NCBI RefSeq assembly: GCF_000382705.1
Contig: NZ_ARQE01000006.1
Location: forward strand, 167,031 to 231,030
Direction: 5' to 3'
From: Aureimonas ureilytica DSM 18598 = NBRC 106430
GTDB taxonomy: Bacteria; Pseudomonadota; Alphaproteobacteria; Rhizobiales; Rhizobiaceae
DNA length: 64,000 nucleotides
The notes beneath the pieces are model-generated. The model saw only the letters and a program-made list of their open reading frames with translations, was not told the origin of the DNA and did not search any database. Every line of letters starts with the position of its first letter. Position 1 is the first letter of the stretch. Positions 8,304-17,940 of this stretch are shown piece by piece. The position numbers were made by a program, and so were the translations under genes.

Positions 8304-10769
8304 TCAGCTCGCGAGAAGCCGGTTGATCTCGTTTGCCAGCTGGCTCTGGCTGTAGGGCTTGCCGAGGCGCGGAAGGTCGAGACGCATTCCCGGGGGTAGT
8401 TCGGCATAGCCGGTCGCCAGGAGGATGGGGAGGTCGGGCCGGAGCGCGAGCGCGGCTTCCGCCAGTTCGCCGCCATTCATCCGGGGCATGGCGAAATCGG
8501 TGATCATCAGATCGAAGACGGCGCCGCTGCGAAGGATGTCGAGCGCTTCCTGACCGGAATTGGCCTCGACGGTCTCGTGACCGAGATCCTGCAGCATATC
8601 GAGCGTGCTCATGGCGATCAGCATGTCGTCGTCGACCACCAGAATCCGCGCGCGGGTCGGCTTGTGGTCACGGGTCGAAGCGGGCGCGGTGGGGATCGGC
8701 ACTTCGATATCGGTTTTGCTCTCGGCCGCGGGGAGCCAGAGTTCGGCGCGGGTTCCCTGGCCCGGGACGCTGGACAGGCGCAGCGCGCCGTTGAGCTGAA
8801 CCGCCAGTCCATGGATCATCGACAGGCCGAGCCCTGTCCCCTTGCCGACCCCCTTGGTCGAGAAGAACGGTTCGGTCGATCGCTTGAGCGTGTCGGCGTC
8901 CATTCCGCTTCCGGTGTCGGATACGGTGAGACAGACATAGTCGCCGGGCGCGAGCTCGCCATCGCCGGCGCGGCGCTCGATCGCGATCGTCAGCTCCCCG
9001 CCGTTCGGCATGGCATCTCGCGCGTTGACGGCAAGGTTCAGGATCGCCAGCTCCAGCTGGTTGGCGTCCACGAGGGCCACAGCCGCCACGTCCGGCGGCA
9101 GAAGCCTGAGTTCGACGGCCGCGCCGATGGATTGCTCGAGCAGTTCCACCATGCCCTTCACGAGATCGGCGAGATTTCTCGGCTCCAGCTGGAGGTCCTG
9201 ACGGCGGGCGAAGGCGAGAAGGCGCTGCGTCAAGGCCGCGCCGCGCTGCGCGCCGCTCATCGCGCCGTCGATCAAGCGCCTGGTTCTCGGGTCGGGATCG
9301 GCGTGCTTGCGCAAGAGTTCCAGATTGCCGAGCACGGCCATCAGGAGATTGTTGAAGTCGTGCGCGACGCCGCCCGTCAGCTGTCCGATCGCCTCCATCT
9401 TCTGGCTTTGCCGCAAGGCCAGTTGCGCCTCGGCCAGTTGCGCCTCGCGCCGGAGCCGGTCCGAGACGTCGATGACGAACTGATAGGCGCCGATCAGCCT
9501 TCCGCCTTCGTCGAAGAGCGGTCGAAACTTGATCTCGTAATAGGGGCGCGCCCGGTTCGGATCGCCGAATGTCTCGACGAAATCCACATGCTCGCCGCTC
9601 AGGCCCCGCGCCCAGCCGGCGCGAACCTCTTCCTGATGCTGTGGCTGATCGGCGAGAAGCGCCAGCATGTTGTCGCCCGCCTTCGGGCGGATGCCGAAGA
9701 TCCGTTCGAACTCGTCGGCATTGGCGGCGTTGAGGGCGAGGATGTTGAAGTCGAGGTCCACCGCCATGACCAGAATGTCGGTGTGCTCGACGAGCGTCGC
9801 GAGGATATCGCGCTCGGCCGTTCGTTCGGCCACCCGTTCCGTCAGGCCGTCATTGGCGGCGCGCAGACGATCTTCCGCGATCTTTCGGTCGTGAATATCG
9901 ACGGAGGACCCGAACCAGCGCGTGATCCGTCCGGTTCGCTGGTCGCGATAGGGTTCGGCGCGGTCGAGGAACCAGCGATACTCGCCGGACGCGGACCGAA
10001 TCCGGTGTTCGCAACTGTGCGGCTTGCCCTCGTCGCGGGCCGACTGGAACGCGGCGACGACCTTCGGAGCGTCGGCGGGATGGATGAACGCGCCGGCGAT
10101 TTCGCTCGGCGACATCGATGAGAAGCCGGCGCCGGTATATTCGGTGAACTGACGGTTCAGGTACTCCATCCGCCCGTCACCATCCGCGATCCAGATGATC
10201 TGCGGAACGGAGTTCACCATGAGTTGGAACTGCGCGTCCGTTTCCCGCAGCGCGACACGGGCCGCGTCCCGCTGCCGCTCGGCCCTGATGCGATCCGTCG
10301 TTTCGCCGAGAACGCAGAGGACGCCGCCCGGCCGTCCCGCCTCGTCGGGAATGGGCGAGAAGTCGAGATTCAGCCAGACCGGCTCCAGGCGCCCGGTGCG
10401 ATCGAGCGTGAACTCCTGATCCCGGTACTGCAACGTGCCGCCCGCCAGGACGACCTGCAGGACGTTGCGGTTGAAGGCGGCGACCTCGGGCCATCCGTCA
10501 TGCACCTTCGCGCCGAGGAGGTCCGGATGCCGCTTTCCCGCAAAGCGGGAATAGGCGTCGTTGTAGAGCATGATGCCGTCTTCGCCCCACAGGATAACCA
10601 TGGGAACGGGCGAGCGCAGCATCAGCGAGACCGCCATGCGCAGGCTGACGGGCCAGGTCGCAAGGGCCCCGAGGGGAGTGTCTTCCCAGTTTTCGGACGC
10701 GATCAGCGCGCCGCAAGCGCCGCCGTCCGCGAGGGCCTGCCGAAAGAGCTGAGACTGCGTATCGAACAC
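8304..10769 (-). CDS. hybrid PAS-domain sensor histidine kinase with C-terminal receiver
   Basis: An 821-residue cytoplasmic hybrid kinase with no obvious membrane segment. In order: an N-terminal PAS-like domain (about 40-160), a second PAS with PAC (about 175-300), a short linker, a third PAS (about 320-440), HisKA with phospho-acceptor H470 in GGVAHDFNN, HATPase_c with the N box NLAVNARDAMP and the G boxes DTGSGM and GKGTGLGLS, and a receiver (about 708-821) with the acidic cluster VVDDD, phospho-acceptor D758 in ITDFAMP and K804. This architecture is typical of alphaproteobacterial general-stress or light/redox sensor kinases. No separate response regulator is adjacent, so its partner is unknown. 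The start appears to be a GTG with GGGGGGTG five bases upstream. Confidence 0.9.
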   Translation of the reverse strand: MFDTQSQLFRQALADGGACGALIASENWEDTPLGALATWPVSLRMAVSLMLRSPVPMVILWGEDGIMLYNDAYSRFAGKRHPDLLGAKVHDGWPEVAAFNRNVLQVVLAGGTLQYRDQEFTLDRTGRLEPVWLNLDFSPIPDEAGRPGGVLCVLGETTDRIRAERQRDAARVALRETDAQFQLMVNSVPQIIWIADGDGRMEYLNRQFTEYTGAGFSSMSPSEIAGAFIHPADAPKVVAAFQSARDEGKPHSCEHRIRSASGEYRWFLDRAEPYRDQRTGRITRWFGSSVDIHDRKIAEDRLRAANDGLTERVAERTAERDILATLVEHTDILVMAVDLDFNILALNAANADEFERIFGIRPKAGDNMLALLADQPQHQEEVRAGWARGLSGEHVDFVETFGDPNRARPYYEIKFRPLFDEGGRLIGAYQFVIDVSDRLRREAQLAEAQLALRQSQKMEAIGQLTGGVAHDFNNLLMAVLGNLELLRKHADPDPRTRRLIDGAMSGAQRGAALTQRLLAFARRQDLQLEPRNLADLVKGMVELLEQSIGAAVELRLLPPDVAAVALVDANQLELAILNLAVNARDAMPNGGELTIAIERRAGDGELAPGDYVCLTVSDTGSGMDADTLKRSTEPFFSTKGVGKGTGLGLSMIHGLAVQLNGALRLSSVPGQGTRAELWLPAAESKTDIEVPIPTAPASTRDHKPTRARILVVDDDMLIAMSTLDMLQDLGHETVEANSGQEALDILRSGAVFDLMITDFAMPRMNGGELAEAALALRPDLPILLATGYAELPPGMRLDLPRLGKPYSQSQLANEINRLLAS

Positions 10770-11457
10770 GTTTCACCCCCCGGAAGGCGGACGGACAAGC
10801 CACGCCCCTCACCCGGTCTACGCTGCTTTCACCCGCGCGTCACGGCGACAAAGACGCGTTCGCGGTCGGTTGGAGTTGGCGAGACGTCGTCTTCTCATCG
10901 CTAGCTGAGACCCATGCCGCACCGGATAGGTCGCGGGCGAACTCGTGATAAGCAGGTTCGCAGGGACGGTGTCGCCTGCCCTCTGCGAGCGCGCCCTGCG
11001 TCAAGATGCCCGACCGCAGTAAAATCCCGATGGCGGTCTTCCCCGCCGGGCCGAGCGTATCGCCCCCCCCCCCGGCCCTCATCCACGCCTTCCTTTCCCG
11101 ATTCGTGTCGTTCACGGCATCCTCGGCCAGTTGCGGTGGACATCGCGCGGAGTTTTCTGCCGCCAGCCCGTCTTCGAGATCGCGCTGAAGACCGCGTCCA
11201 TGCTGCGATTGCCGAAGGCGCCGGGTTGCGGATTGGCGATGAGTCGGATGGCGTGATGGCCAACAGGAAGGGCCTTCGAGCCAAGGACGAAACGGGCAAG
11301 CGGAGGCGGTTCGCGAGGTTCTCGTCCGGTCGCACGACACGAGGAAACGTTTCGTCCATTCGAGGGATCGAATTGATCGGGGCCGACTTACAAGCTCCAA
11401 CCTCCGACCTCGCATGAGGTCAGGGATGAGAGTTCACTCCGACGCTCGATCGGCCGC
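10770..11457. other. 688-base stretch with no convincing gene
   Basis: Several frames are open on both strands, but none combines a good ribosome binding site, normal composition and recognisable protein sequence. One minus-strand frame (about 11340-11130) gives a somewhat protein-like segment (SKALPVGHHAIRLIANPQPG) without a clear start and ends in a stop, so a decayed gene is possible. An 11-base C run lies at 11063-11073. The region must hold the promoters of the divergent kinase and AraC-type genes, but I see no clear -35/-10 pair. Confidence 0.5.
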
Positions 11458-12414
11458 ATGCGCTCGCTTGATTTCACCACCGACTGTGTAAGGCCTCAGG
11501 AGCGTTACGATGCCTGGCGCGGGCGGCCCTGGCCGAGCTACGCCCATATCCTGCGAACGGAGCGCTCGCCGGGCGAATTCTACTCGCATTCCCGTACGTT
11601 CAATCTGGGAATACTCGAGTTCTCGGACACGAGGATGGCGGGCCAAGGCTATGTTCGCACCACGTCCATGATCCGGTCCGACGGGTTCGATGTCGTGACC
11701 TTGGCCCTCGTCCTCGAAGGGCGTTTCCATGGCGAAACGCCCGCCACCTCCTTTCGCGGCGCCGCCGGGAGCGTGCTGATCGGCGACATGAGCGTGCCCT
11801 TCGACCAGTCCTTCACCAACGCGCGCGTCATCAGCCTGAGCTTCCATCGCGGAACGGTGGAGAAGCTGGTCCCGCGCATCGGAACGCTTCACGGTCTCGT
11901 CCTGTCCGGCCGGGATGCCGAACCCCTGGTGCATCAGGTTTTGCAGGACCTCGAACAGCTCTCCTCGCTGGAAGACGCGGCCGGGACCACTCTTGGAGAA
12001 AGGCTGACCGGGACCTTTCTGTCATGCCTCGGTCAGTCCGAACTCTGCACCCTGTCCGCGGACGCGGCCAAGCGGCGTCTCAAGACGGAGATCTGCTGGA
12101 TCCTGGAGCAGCGGTATCGGGAAGCCGATCTCGACATCGACAAGATCGCGAGCCTCGCCGGCGTCTCCCGCGCCACGCTCTACCGCGCGTTCGGCGGCTC
12201 GACCGGCATTGCGGCGGCCCTCCACAATCTCCGCCTGCGCAAGGCCGCCGCAGCCTTGCAGGACCCGCAGGATCGCCGCCTCATCTCCGAGATCGCCTAT
12301 AGCGTCGGCATCCCGCGAAGCGACACGTTCAACAAGGTGTTTCGGGCCGCCTATGATTGCAGCCCGAGGGAGTGGCGTCACCGGGCGGTTTCGACCCCCG
12401 CGCGTCAGGACTGA
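11458..12414 (+). CDS. AraC family transcriptional regulator
   Basis: The 318-residue protein has a C-terminal AraC/XylS DNA-binding domain (about 215-312). Its first helix-turn-helix is in DIDKIASLAGVSRATLYRAF and the second in RLISEIAYSVGIPRSDTFNKVF, followed by the AraC signature end SPREWR. The N-terminal two thirds resemble the AraC-binding-like domain of regulators such as FeaR/NphR-type proteins. The ATG at 11458 is the likely start. The gene is convergent with the binding-protein gene of the pyrimidine-type ABC transporter and divergent from the hybrid kinase; its targets cannot be told from sequence. Confidence 0.88.
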   Translation: MRSLDFTTDCVRPQERYDAWRGRPWPSYAHILRTERSPGEFYSHSRTFNLGILEFSDTRMAGQGYVRTTSMIRSDGFDVVTLALVLEGRFHGETPATSFRGAAGSVLIGDMSVPFDQSFTNARVISLSFHRGTVEKLVPRIGTLHGLVLSGRDAEPLVHQVLQDLEQLSSLEDAAGTTLGERLTGTFLSCLGQSELCTLSADAAKRRLKTEICWILEQRYREADLDIDKIASLAGVSRATLYRAFGGSTGIAAALHNLRLRKAAAALQDPQDRRLISEIAYSVGIPRSDTFNKVFRAAYDCSPREWRHRAVSTPARQD

Positions 12415-12553
12415 TCCCTATCTCCATCAGAGAGAACGAATACGACGACGCGATGCCGGCCCTTGATCTGGCCAGCACCGCCAATTCACCATCAGAACCG
12501 ATCACCCCTCTCCGGCTCGCGCGAGCGAACCCGAGGCGCCTCAGTGCTCGTCG

Positions 12554-13540
12554 CTACTTGATCGCATCCGTGACTTTCGACGTCCAGGCCCCCTCGGGCG
12601 CCTTGGAGATCACGGGGGCCGAGCCGCCGGACATGAGGACCTTCACCGTGGTGTCGGCGGTCGCCGTGTCGAGCTTCGGCGTGTCGCCGAGGAGCTTGGC
12701 GACTTCCGACATCATGAATTTCTGATGCGCTTCGGTCTGCGCGCCGGTCGTGTCGTTGTCGAGAACGATCTCCGCCGCCTCGTCCGGGTGCGCCTTGGCA
12801 TATTGCCAGCCCTTCATCGAGGCGGCGACGAAGCGCGCGAGGGCATCGACCTTCTTGGGATCGTCGAGTTCCTTTTCGGTCGTATAGAGCCCGTCCTCCA
12901 GCGTCGCGACGCCCTGATCCTCGTATCGGAACACGACGAGATCCTCGGGCTTGAGGCCGGCGTCCAGCACCTGCCCGTATTCGTTGTAGGTCATGGTGGA
13001 AATGCAGTCGGCCTGCTTCTGCAGGAGCGGATCGACGTTGAAGCCCTGCTTCACCACGGTCACACCGTCCGGACCGCCATCGGTCTTGAGGCCGAGCTTC
13101 GCCATCCAGGCGAGAAAGGGATATTCGTTGCCGGAGAACCAGACGCCGAGCGTCTTGCCCTTGAAATCGGCCGGCGAGGCGATCCCGGTGTCCTTCCGGC
13201 AGGTCAGCATCAACCCGGATTTCGCGAAGGGCTGGGCGATGTTGACGAGGGGCAGGCCCTTTTCGCGCGCCGAGAGCGCGGCCGGCATCCAGTCCACGAT
13301 CACGTCGGCGCCGCCGCCCGCGATCACCTGCTCGGGTGCGACGTCCGGGCCGCCCGGCTTGATCGTCACGTCGAGACCGGCATCCGTGTAGTAGCCCTTC
13401 TCCTGCGCGACGTAATAGCCGGCGAACTGGGCCTGGGCGACCCATTTGAGCTGGAGCGTCAGCGGGTCGGCGGCGAGCGCCTGCGCGGACGCGGCAGCCG
13501 AGAATGCCAGCGCGAGACCGGCGAGTTTCAGCGACTTCAT
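12554..13540 (-). CDS. ABC transporter substrate-binding protein, NMT1/THI5-like
   Basis: The 328-residue protein has a clear signal peptide (about 1-23, ending AQALA-ADP) and an NMT1/THI5-like periplasmic binding fold, with LQLKWVAQAQFAGYYVAQEKG near the N-terminus and GKTLGVWFSGNEYPF in the middle. Proteins of this type bind pyrimidine precursors, riboflavin or related bases. It lies last in an operon dihydropyrimidinase - ATPase - permease - permease - binding protein, so uptake of a pyrimidine or a dihydropyrimidine/hydantoin is the most likely role. The specific ligand is an inference from context. Confidence 0.87.
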   Translation of the reverse strand: MKSLKLAGLALAFSAAASAQALAADPLTLQLKWVAQAQFAGYYVAQEKGYYTDAGLDVTIKPGGPDVAPEQVIAGGGADVIVDWMPAALSAREKGLPLVNIAQPFAKSGLMLTCRKDTGIASPADFKGKTLGVWFSGNEYPFLAWMAKLGLKTDGGPDGVTVVKQGFNVDPLLQKQADCISTMTYNEYGQVLDAGLKPEDLVVFRYEDQGVATLEDGLYTTEKELDDPKKVDALARFVAASMKGWQYAKAHPDEAAEIVLDNDTTGAQTEAHQKFMMSEVAKLLGDTPKLDTATADTTVKVLMSGGSAPVISKAPEGAWTSKVTDAIK

Positions 13541-13570
13541 GACCCCTATGCTCCTTGTTCGAGGTCCGCC

Positions 13571-14536
13571 CTATCGAGCGCGGAAGGACGGATGCCAGAA
13601 TGTCGAGAGCCGCTCGACGACGGATAGGAGGCCGTAGCCAAGCGAGCCGGCCAGCGCGGCCACGGCGATCTCGGCCCAGACCATGTCGGTGTTCATCCGG
13701 CCGATCTCGGCGGAGATGCGAAAGCCCATGCCGACGATCGGCGTGCCGAAGAACTCGGCGACGATCGCGCCGATCAGCGCGAGGGTCGAATTGATCTTCA
13801 GCGCGTTGAACACGAAGGGCAAGGCGGCCGGCAGGCGGAGCTTCAGAAGCGCCTGACGATCGCTCGCCGCATAGGTCTTCATGAGGTCGCGTTCCATCGC
13901 GCCCGCGACTGTGAGACCCGCCAGCGTGTTCACCAGCATCGGGAAGAAGGTCATCACCACGACGACCGCCGCCTTCGAGGGCCAGTCGAAGCCGAACCAC
14001 ATCACCATGATCGGCGCGATGCCGATGATCGGCAGCGCCGAGACGAGATTGCCGACCGGCAGGAGGCCGCGTTTCAGGAAGGGCGATCGGTCGATCAGGA
14101 TCGCCGCGAGAAAGCCCGCGCCGCAGCCGATCGCATAGCCGGCGAGCACGGCCTTCAGATAAGTCTGGCGAAAATCGGCCCAGAGGATCGGCAGGGAGCC
14201 GGCGATCCGCGCACCGATCGCGGACGGGGGCGGCAGGAGGACCGAGGGGACCGCGAGCCCGCGCACGATGCATTCCCAGAGAACGAGGAGCGTCACGCCG
14301 AAGGCGATGGGCACCGCCGTGTCGGCAACCCTCGCGCCCCAGGCATGGTGCGGACGAAGGCCGGCGAGCCGTGCCGTCAACTGCCAGGCGACCAGCCAGA
14401 AGGCGACAAGAAGCAGCCAGAAGAAGGCGTCGACTTCGCCCCGTTCCAGCGAGGCGAACAGGGCTGCGATGCCGGCGAGCGACAGGATGAGGGGAACGAG
14501 AAAGCCGCCGCGAAGTCTGGGGAGGATCGCACTCAT
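13571..14536 (-). CDS. ABC transporter permease (pyrimidine-type importer)
   Basis: A 321-residue inner-membrane permease with about seven hydrophobic segments and the binding-protein-dependent transport (BPD_transp_1) domain in the C-terminal two thirds. The EAA-like loop that contacts the ATPase is around the segment DLMKTYAASDRQALLKLRLP. The frame is open well upstream, but MSAILPRLRGG at 14536 is the proper start: its ATG overlaps the stop of the preceding permease gene (ATGA, 14533-14536). It pairs with that permease as a heterodimer in the SsuC/TauC/ThiX-like class. Confidence 0.88.
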   Translation of the reverse strand: MSAILPRLRGGFLVPLILSLAGIAALFASLERGEVDAFFWLLLVAFWLVAWQLTARLAGLRPHHAWGARVADTAVPIAFGVTLLVLWECIVRGLAVPSVLLPPPSAIGARIAGSLPILWADFRQTYLKAVLAGYAIGCGAGFLAAILIDRSPFLKRGLLPVGNLVSALPIIGIAPIMVMWFGFDWPSKAAVVVVMTFFPMLVNTLAGLTVAGAMERDLMKTYAASDRQALLKLRLPAALPFVFNALKINSTLALIGAIVAEFFGTPIVGMGFRISAEIGRMNTDMVWAEIAVAALAGSLGYGLLSVVERLSTFWHPSFRAR

Positions 14537-15471
14537 CGCGCGCCCGTCCGCTTGAGCACCGCCGTCTCGGCCAAGCCCACGAGGGCCACGAGCGTTCCGG
14601 CCAGAACCGAGGCCATGACCAGCGCCGACCAGATCTGCACGGTCTGCCCGTAATAGGAGCCGGCCAGAAGCCGCGCGCCGAGCCCCGCCTGCGCCCCCGT
14701 CGGCAATTCGCCGACGATCGCGCCGACGAGCGCGGCGGCGACCGCGATCTTCATGGAGGCGAAGAGGAAGGGCAGCGAGGCCGGCAGGCGTAGCTTCGCC
14801 AGAACCTGGCCCCGACTGGCGCTGTAGGTGTGCATGAGATCGATCAGCATCGTGTCGGGCGAGCGCAGCCCCTTCACCATGCCGACCGTGACCGGAAAGA
14901 AGGACAGGTAGGTCGAGATCACCGCCTTCGGCAGAAGACCCGTGACGCCGATCGAGGACAGGACGACGATGATCATCGGCGCGATGGCGAGGATCGGAAT
15001 GGTCTGGCTGGTGATGATCCAGGGCATCAGGCTCTTGTCGAGCGTGCGCGAATGAAGGATCCCGACCGCCAGGAGAATGCCGAGCGCGGTGCCGATCGCA
15101 AAGCCGAGCAAGGTCGAAGACAGCGTCACCCAGGCATGAAAGAGGAGCGAGCGCGGCGAGGTCGGCCGCGTCTCGACGATCGTCTTCCAGAGATCGAGCG
15201 CCACCTGATGCGGCGCCGGGAGGATGGGACGATCGGAGGCCATCGTGCCCGCAAGGATCGTCAGCATGTCCGGCGCCGTGCCGCTGCGCGCGAGACGATC
15301 CGCCACCGTCTGCCAGTTCAGCCAGACCGCGCCGGCATACCAGATCGCGACGATCGCAAGGACGACGATGAGGATCGGCAGAGCCTTGCCGCTCATGGCC
15401 CGGGTGAGAAGGCTCACCTCGCCGCTGCGCCCGATCCCCGCCCCAGGCTCCGCAATCGGCGCGACGGTCAT
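14533..15471 (-). CDS. ABC transporter permease (pyrimidine-type importer)
   Basis: The 312-residue permease has a first membrane segment near residues 31-52 and a BPD_transp_1 domain with the EAA-like loop around DLMHTYSASRGQVLAKLRLPASLPF. It is homologous to the permease encoded immediately downstream, which it overlaps by four bases, so the two probably form a heterodimeric channel. An 81-base gap separates it from the ATPase gene upstream. The expected substrate is the same as for the NMT1-like binding protein of the operon. Confidence 0.88.
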   Translation of the reverse strand: MTVAPIAEPGAGIGRSGEVSLLTRAMSGKALPILIVVLAIVAIWYAGAVWLNWQTVADRLARSGTAPDMLTILAGTMASDRPILPAPHQVALDLWKTIVETRPTSPRSLLFHAWVTLSSTLLGFAIGTALGILLAVGILHSRTLDKSLMPWIITSQTIPILAIAPMIIVVLSSIGVTGLLPKAVISTYLSFFPVTVGMVKGLRSPDTMLIDLMHTYSASRGQVLAKLRLPASLPFLFASMKIAVAAALVGAIVGELPTGAQAGLGARLLAGSYYGQTVQIWSALVMASVLAGTLVALVGLAETAVLKRTGAR

Positions 15472-15552
15472 CCGCGACGCTCCCTCGCTGGAGACGAATT
15501 CTCTTCCAGGCCCAGCGACAAGACCTGCGGCTTTCCGCTTCGGAATTCCCCC

Positions 15553-16371
15553 TCAATCATAGCTATGCCCCGCCTTCAGCCCTTCGCGGACGCGCTGGGC
15601 GATTTCGAGGAAGCGCGGCGTTTCGCGGATTTCGAGCGGGCGCTCGGGCCCGAGGTCGCAGTCCACGATCTCGTGGATGCGCCCGGGTCGCGGGCTCATG
15701 ACGACGATGCGGGTGGACAGGAACACCGCCTCGGGGATCGAATGCGTGACGAAGATCACGGTCTTGCGCGTCTTGGCCCAGAGCTTCAGCAATTCCTCGT
15801 TGAGCCGGTCGCGCACGATCTCGTCCAGGGCGCCGAAGGGCTCGTCCATCAGGAGGAGTTGCGGATCGAAGGACAGCGCGCGGGCGATCGAGGCGCGCTG
15901 CTGCATGCCGCCGGACAGCTGCCACGGGAATTTGCGACCGAAGCCAGAGAGCCCGACGAGATCGAGCCCCGCTTCCACCCGCCGCGCCCGCTCGGCCTTG
16001 TCATGCCCCATGATCTCGAGCGGCAGGCCGACATTGCCGGCGATCGTCCGCCAGGGATAAAGCGCCGCCGCCTGAAACACGTAGCCATAGGCGCGCGCGC
16101 GCCTCGCCTCGTCCGGCGTCATGCCGTTGACCGAGATCGCGCCCGAACTCGGCTGCTCCAGATCGGCGATGACGCGCAGAAGCGTCGTCTTCCCGCAGCC
16201 GGACGGACCGATGAAGGAGATGAACTCCCCTTCCCGCACCGTCAGGTCCACATCCTTCAAGGCGTGGACCGGGCCGTCGGCGGTTCGGAAGGTGAGCGAC
16301 AGCGCCTTCGCCTCGATCACCACCCGTCCGCCATCGATCTCGGCCTTGGGACTCGGCACCACCTGCAACAT
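15553..16371 (-). CDS. ABC transporter ATP-binding protein (pyrimidine-type importer)
   Basis: The 272-residue ATPase shows Walker A GPSGCGKTTLLR (about 55-66), the Q-loop around YVFQAAALYPW, signature LSGGMQQRASIARAL and Walker B LLLMDEPFGALD, followed by the H-loop in VTHSIPEAVFL. It belongs to the nitrate/sulfonate/taurine/pyrimidine subfamily that pairs with NMT1-like binding proteins. It starts four bases after the dihydropyrimidinase stop, which ties the transporter to pyrimidine ring opening. Confidence 0.92.
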   Translation of the reverse strand: MLQVVPSPKAEIDGGRVVIEAKALSLTFRTADGPVHALKDVDLTVREGEFISFIGPSGCGKTTLLRVIADLEQPSSGAISVNGMTPDEARRARAYGYVFQAAALYPWRTIAGNVGLPLEIMGHDKAERARRVEAGLDLVGLSGFGRKFPWQLSGGMQQRASIARALSFDPQLLLMDEPFGALDEIVRDRLNEELLKLWAKTRKTVIFVTHSIPEAVFLSTRIVVMSPRPGRIHEIVDCDLGPERPLEIRETPRFLEIAQRVREGLKAGHSYD

Positions 16372-16375
16372 CTGG

Positions 16376-17824
16376 TTACACGCCCGCCGGAATGCCGGCG
16401 CGCTCGACCGGGCGCGGGGCGACGAGTTCCTTCCAGGTCGAAAGCGCCTTATTGACCGGCGCGTTGGCCGGGCGCTCGACGAAGCGCCCCGAGCCAGTCT
16501 CGGCTCGCACGTCGCCGTCGCGATAGGCCACCTTGCCGCCGGACAGCACGATCTTCGGCAGGCCTTTCAGCTCGAACCCTTCGAAGACGTTGTAGTCGAT
16601 CGCGGATTTCTGCGTCGCCGCCCGCACGGTCTTCGTCGCGGCCGGGTCGAAAACGACGATGTCGGCATCGGCGCCGGGCAGGATCGCGCCCTTGCGCGGA
16701 TAGACGTTGAGAATCTTGGCGATGTTGGTCGAGGTCACGGCGACGAATTCGTTCATCGTCAGCCGGCCCGTGTTGACGCCCTTCGACCAGAGAACCGCCA
16801 GACGATCCTCCAAGCCTCCGGTGCCGTTCGGAATCTTGGTGAAGTCACCGACGCCGAAGCGCTTTTGCTCGGTGGTGAAGGCGCAGTGATCGGTCGCGAC
16901 GACCTGAAGCGAGCCGCTGGCAAGGCCCGACCAGAGCGAATCCTGATGCTTCCGGTTGCGGAAAGGCGGGCTCATCACGCGCCGCGCGGCATAGTCCCAG
17001 TCAGGGTTCAGATATTCGCCCTCGTCCAGCGTCAGGTGCTGGATCAGCGGCTCGCCGAAAACGCGCATCCCGGCCTGTCGCGCGCGGCGGATCGCCTCGT
17101 GACTTTCCTCGCAGGATACGTGAACGACATAGAGCGGCACGCCCGCCTGATCGGCGATCATGATGGCGCGGTTCGTCGCCTCCCCCTCCACCTGCGGCGG
17201 GCGCGAGTAGCCATGCGCTTCCGGCCCGCGATTGCCCTCGGCCAGAAGCTTCTGCTGGAGCGAGGCGACGACGTCGCCGTTTTCGGCATGGACGAGCGGC
17301 ATCGCGCCGAGTTCGGCGCAGCGCTGGAACGAGGCGAACATCTCGTCGTCGTTCACCATCAAGGCGCCCTTATAGGCCATGAAGTGCTTGAACGTGTTGA
17401 TGCCCCGGCTGACGACCTCCGGCATCTCGTCGAAGACCTGTTTCCCCCACCAGGTGATCGCCATGTGGAAGGAATAGTCGGTCCGCGCCTTACCGGCCTT
17501 CTGGTGCCAGTCCTGCAGGGCCTCGATCAGGCTCTGGTTCGGCGCGGGCAGGCAGAAATCCACCACCATCGTCGTGCCGCCGGCGAGCGCTGCGGCCGTC
17601 CCCGTGTCGAAATCATCGGAGGAAAACGTGCCCATGAAGGGCATTTCGAGGTGAGTGTGCGGGTCGATCCCGCCCGGCATGACATAGGCGCCCGACGCGT
17701 CGATCACCTCGTCGCCCGACAGGTCCGGCCCGACCGCGACGATCCGACCGTTCTCCACCAGCACGTCGGCGCGATGCGTCAGATCGGCGGTGACGACCGT
17801 ACCACCCTTGATCGCGATGGACAT
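16376..17824 (-). CDS. hydA: dihydropyrimidinase (D-hydantoinase)
   Basis: This 482-residue cyclic amidase opens 5,6-dihydrouracil or dihydrothymine to the N-carbamoyl-beta-amino acid, the second step of reductive pyrimidine catabolism. The binuclear zinc site is complete: DPHTHLE, the carboxylated lysine region FKHFMAYKG, LVHAENGD, YVVHVSCEE and ATDHCAF. The ATG at 17824 is preceded by AGGGAGG and gives the usual N-terminus; a longer frame exists but has no support. The gene heads an operon with the ABC importer and lies 157 bases downstream of the N-carbamoyl hydrolase gene, with a stem-loop and a possible promoter in between. Confidence 0.95.
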   Translation of the reverse strand: MSIAIKGGTVVTADLTHRADVLVENGRIVAVGPDLSGDEVIDASGAYVMPGGIDPHTHLEMPFMGTFSSDDFDTGTAAALAGGTTMVVDFCLPAPNQSLIEALQDWHQKAGKARTDYSFHMAITWWGKQVFDEMPEVVSRGINTFKHFMAYKGALMVNDDEMFASFQRCAELGAMPLVHAENGDVVASLQQKLLAEGNRGPEAHGYSRPPQVEGEATNRAIMIADQAGVPLYVVHVSCEESHEAIRRARQAGMRVFGEPLIQHLTLDEGEYLNPDWDYAARRVMSPPFRNRKHQDSLWSGLASGSLQVVATDHCAFTTEQKRFGVGDFTKIPNGTGGLEDRLAVLWSKGVNTGRLTMNEFVAVTSTNIAKILNVYPRKGAILPGADADIVVFDPAATKTVRAATQKSAIDYNVFEGFELKGLPKIVLSGGKVAYRDGDVRAETGSGRFVERPANAPVNKALSTWKELVAPRPVERAGIPAGV

Positions 17825-17857
17825 TCCATCCTCCCTGCACCCGTCCGGCGTGGAACC

Positions 17858-17886
17858 ATTCAAGGACGTTCGCGCACCGGCGTCAA
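17858..17886 (-). promoter_or_regulatory. possible promoter of the dihydropyrimidinase-ABC operon
   Basis: On the minus strand TTGACG (17886-17881) and TTGAAT (17863-17858) are 17 bases apart, about 33 bases before the dihydropyrimidinase ATG. The -35 is good and the -10 moderate. It would let the operon be transcribed separately from the hydrolase gene upstream. Confidence 0.4.
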
Positions 17887-17940
17887 TTGAGTTGCTGATT
17901 TAATTTGCATGGTCGAATTCGAGGCATTTCGATTGAGAGA

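Noticed and set aside
10840-11417. Open frames of 150-190 residues on both strands upstream of the AraC gene
   Set aside because: They overlap each other in several frames, are Arg/Pro/Ser rich and lack ribosome binding sites and recognisable motifs.
13571-15556. 661-residue minus-strand frame across two permease genes
   Set aside because: Only its last 321 residues are protein-like; the start at 14536 overlaps the upstream permease in an ATGA. The rest is a shadow of that permease.
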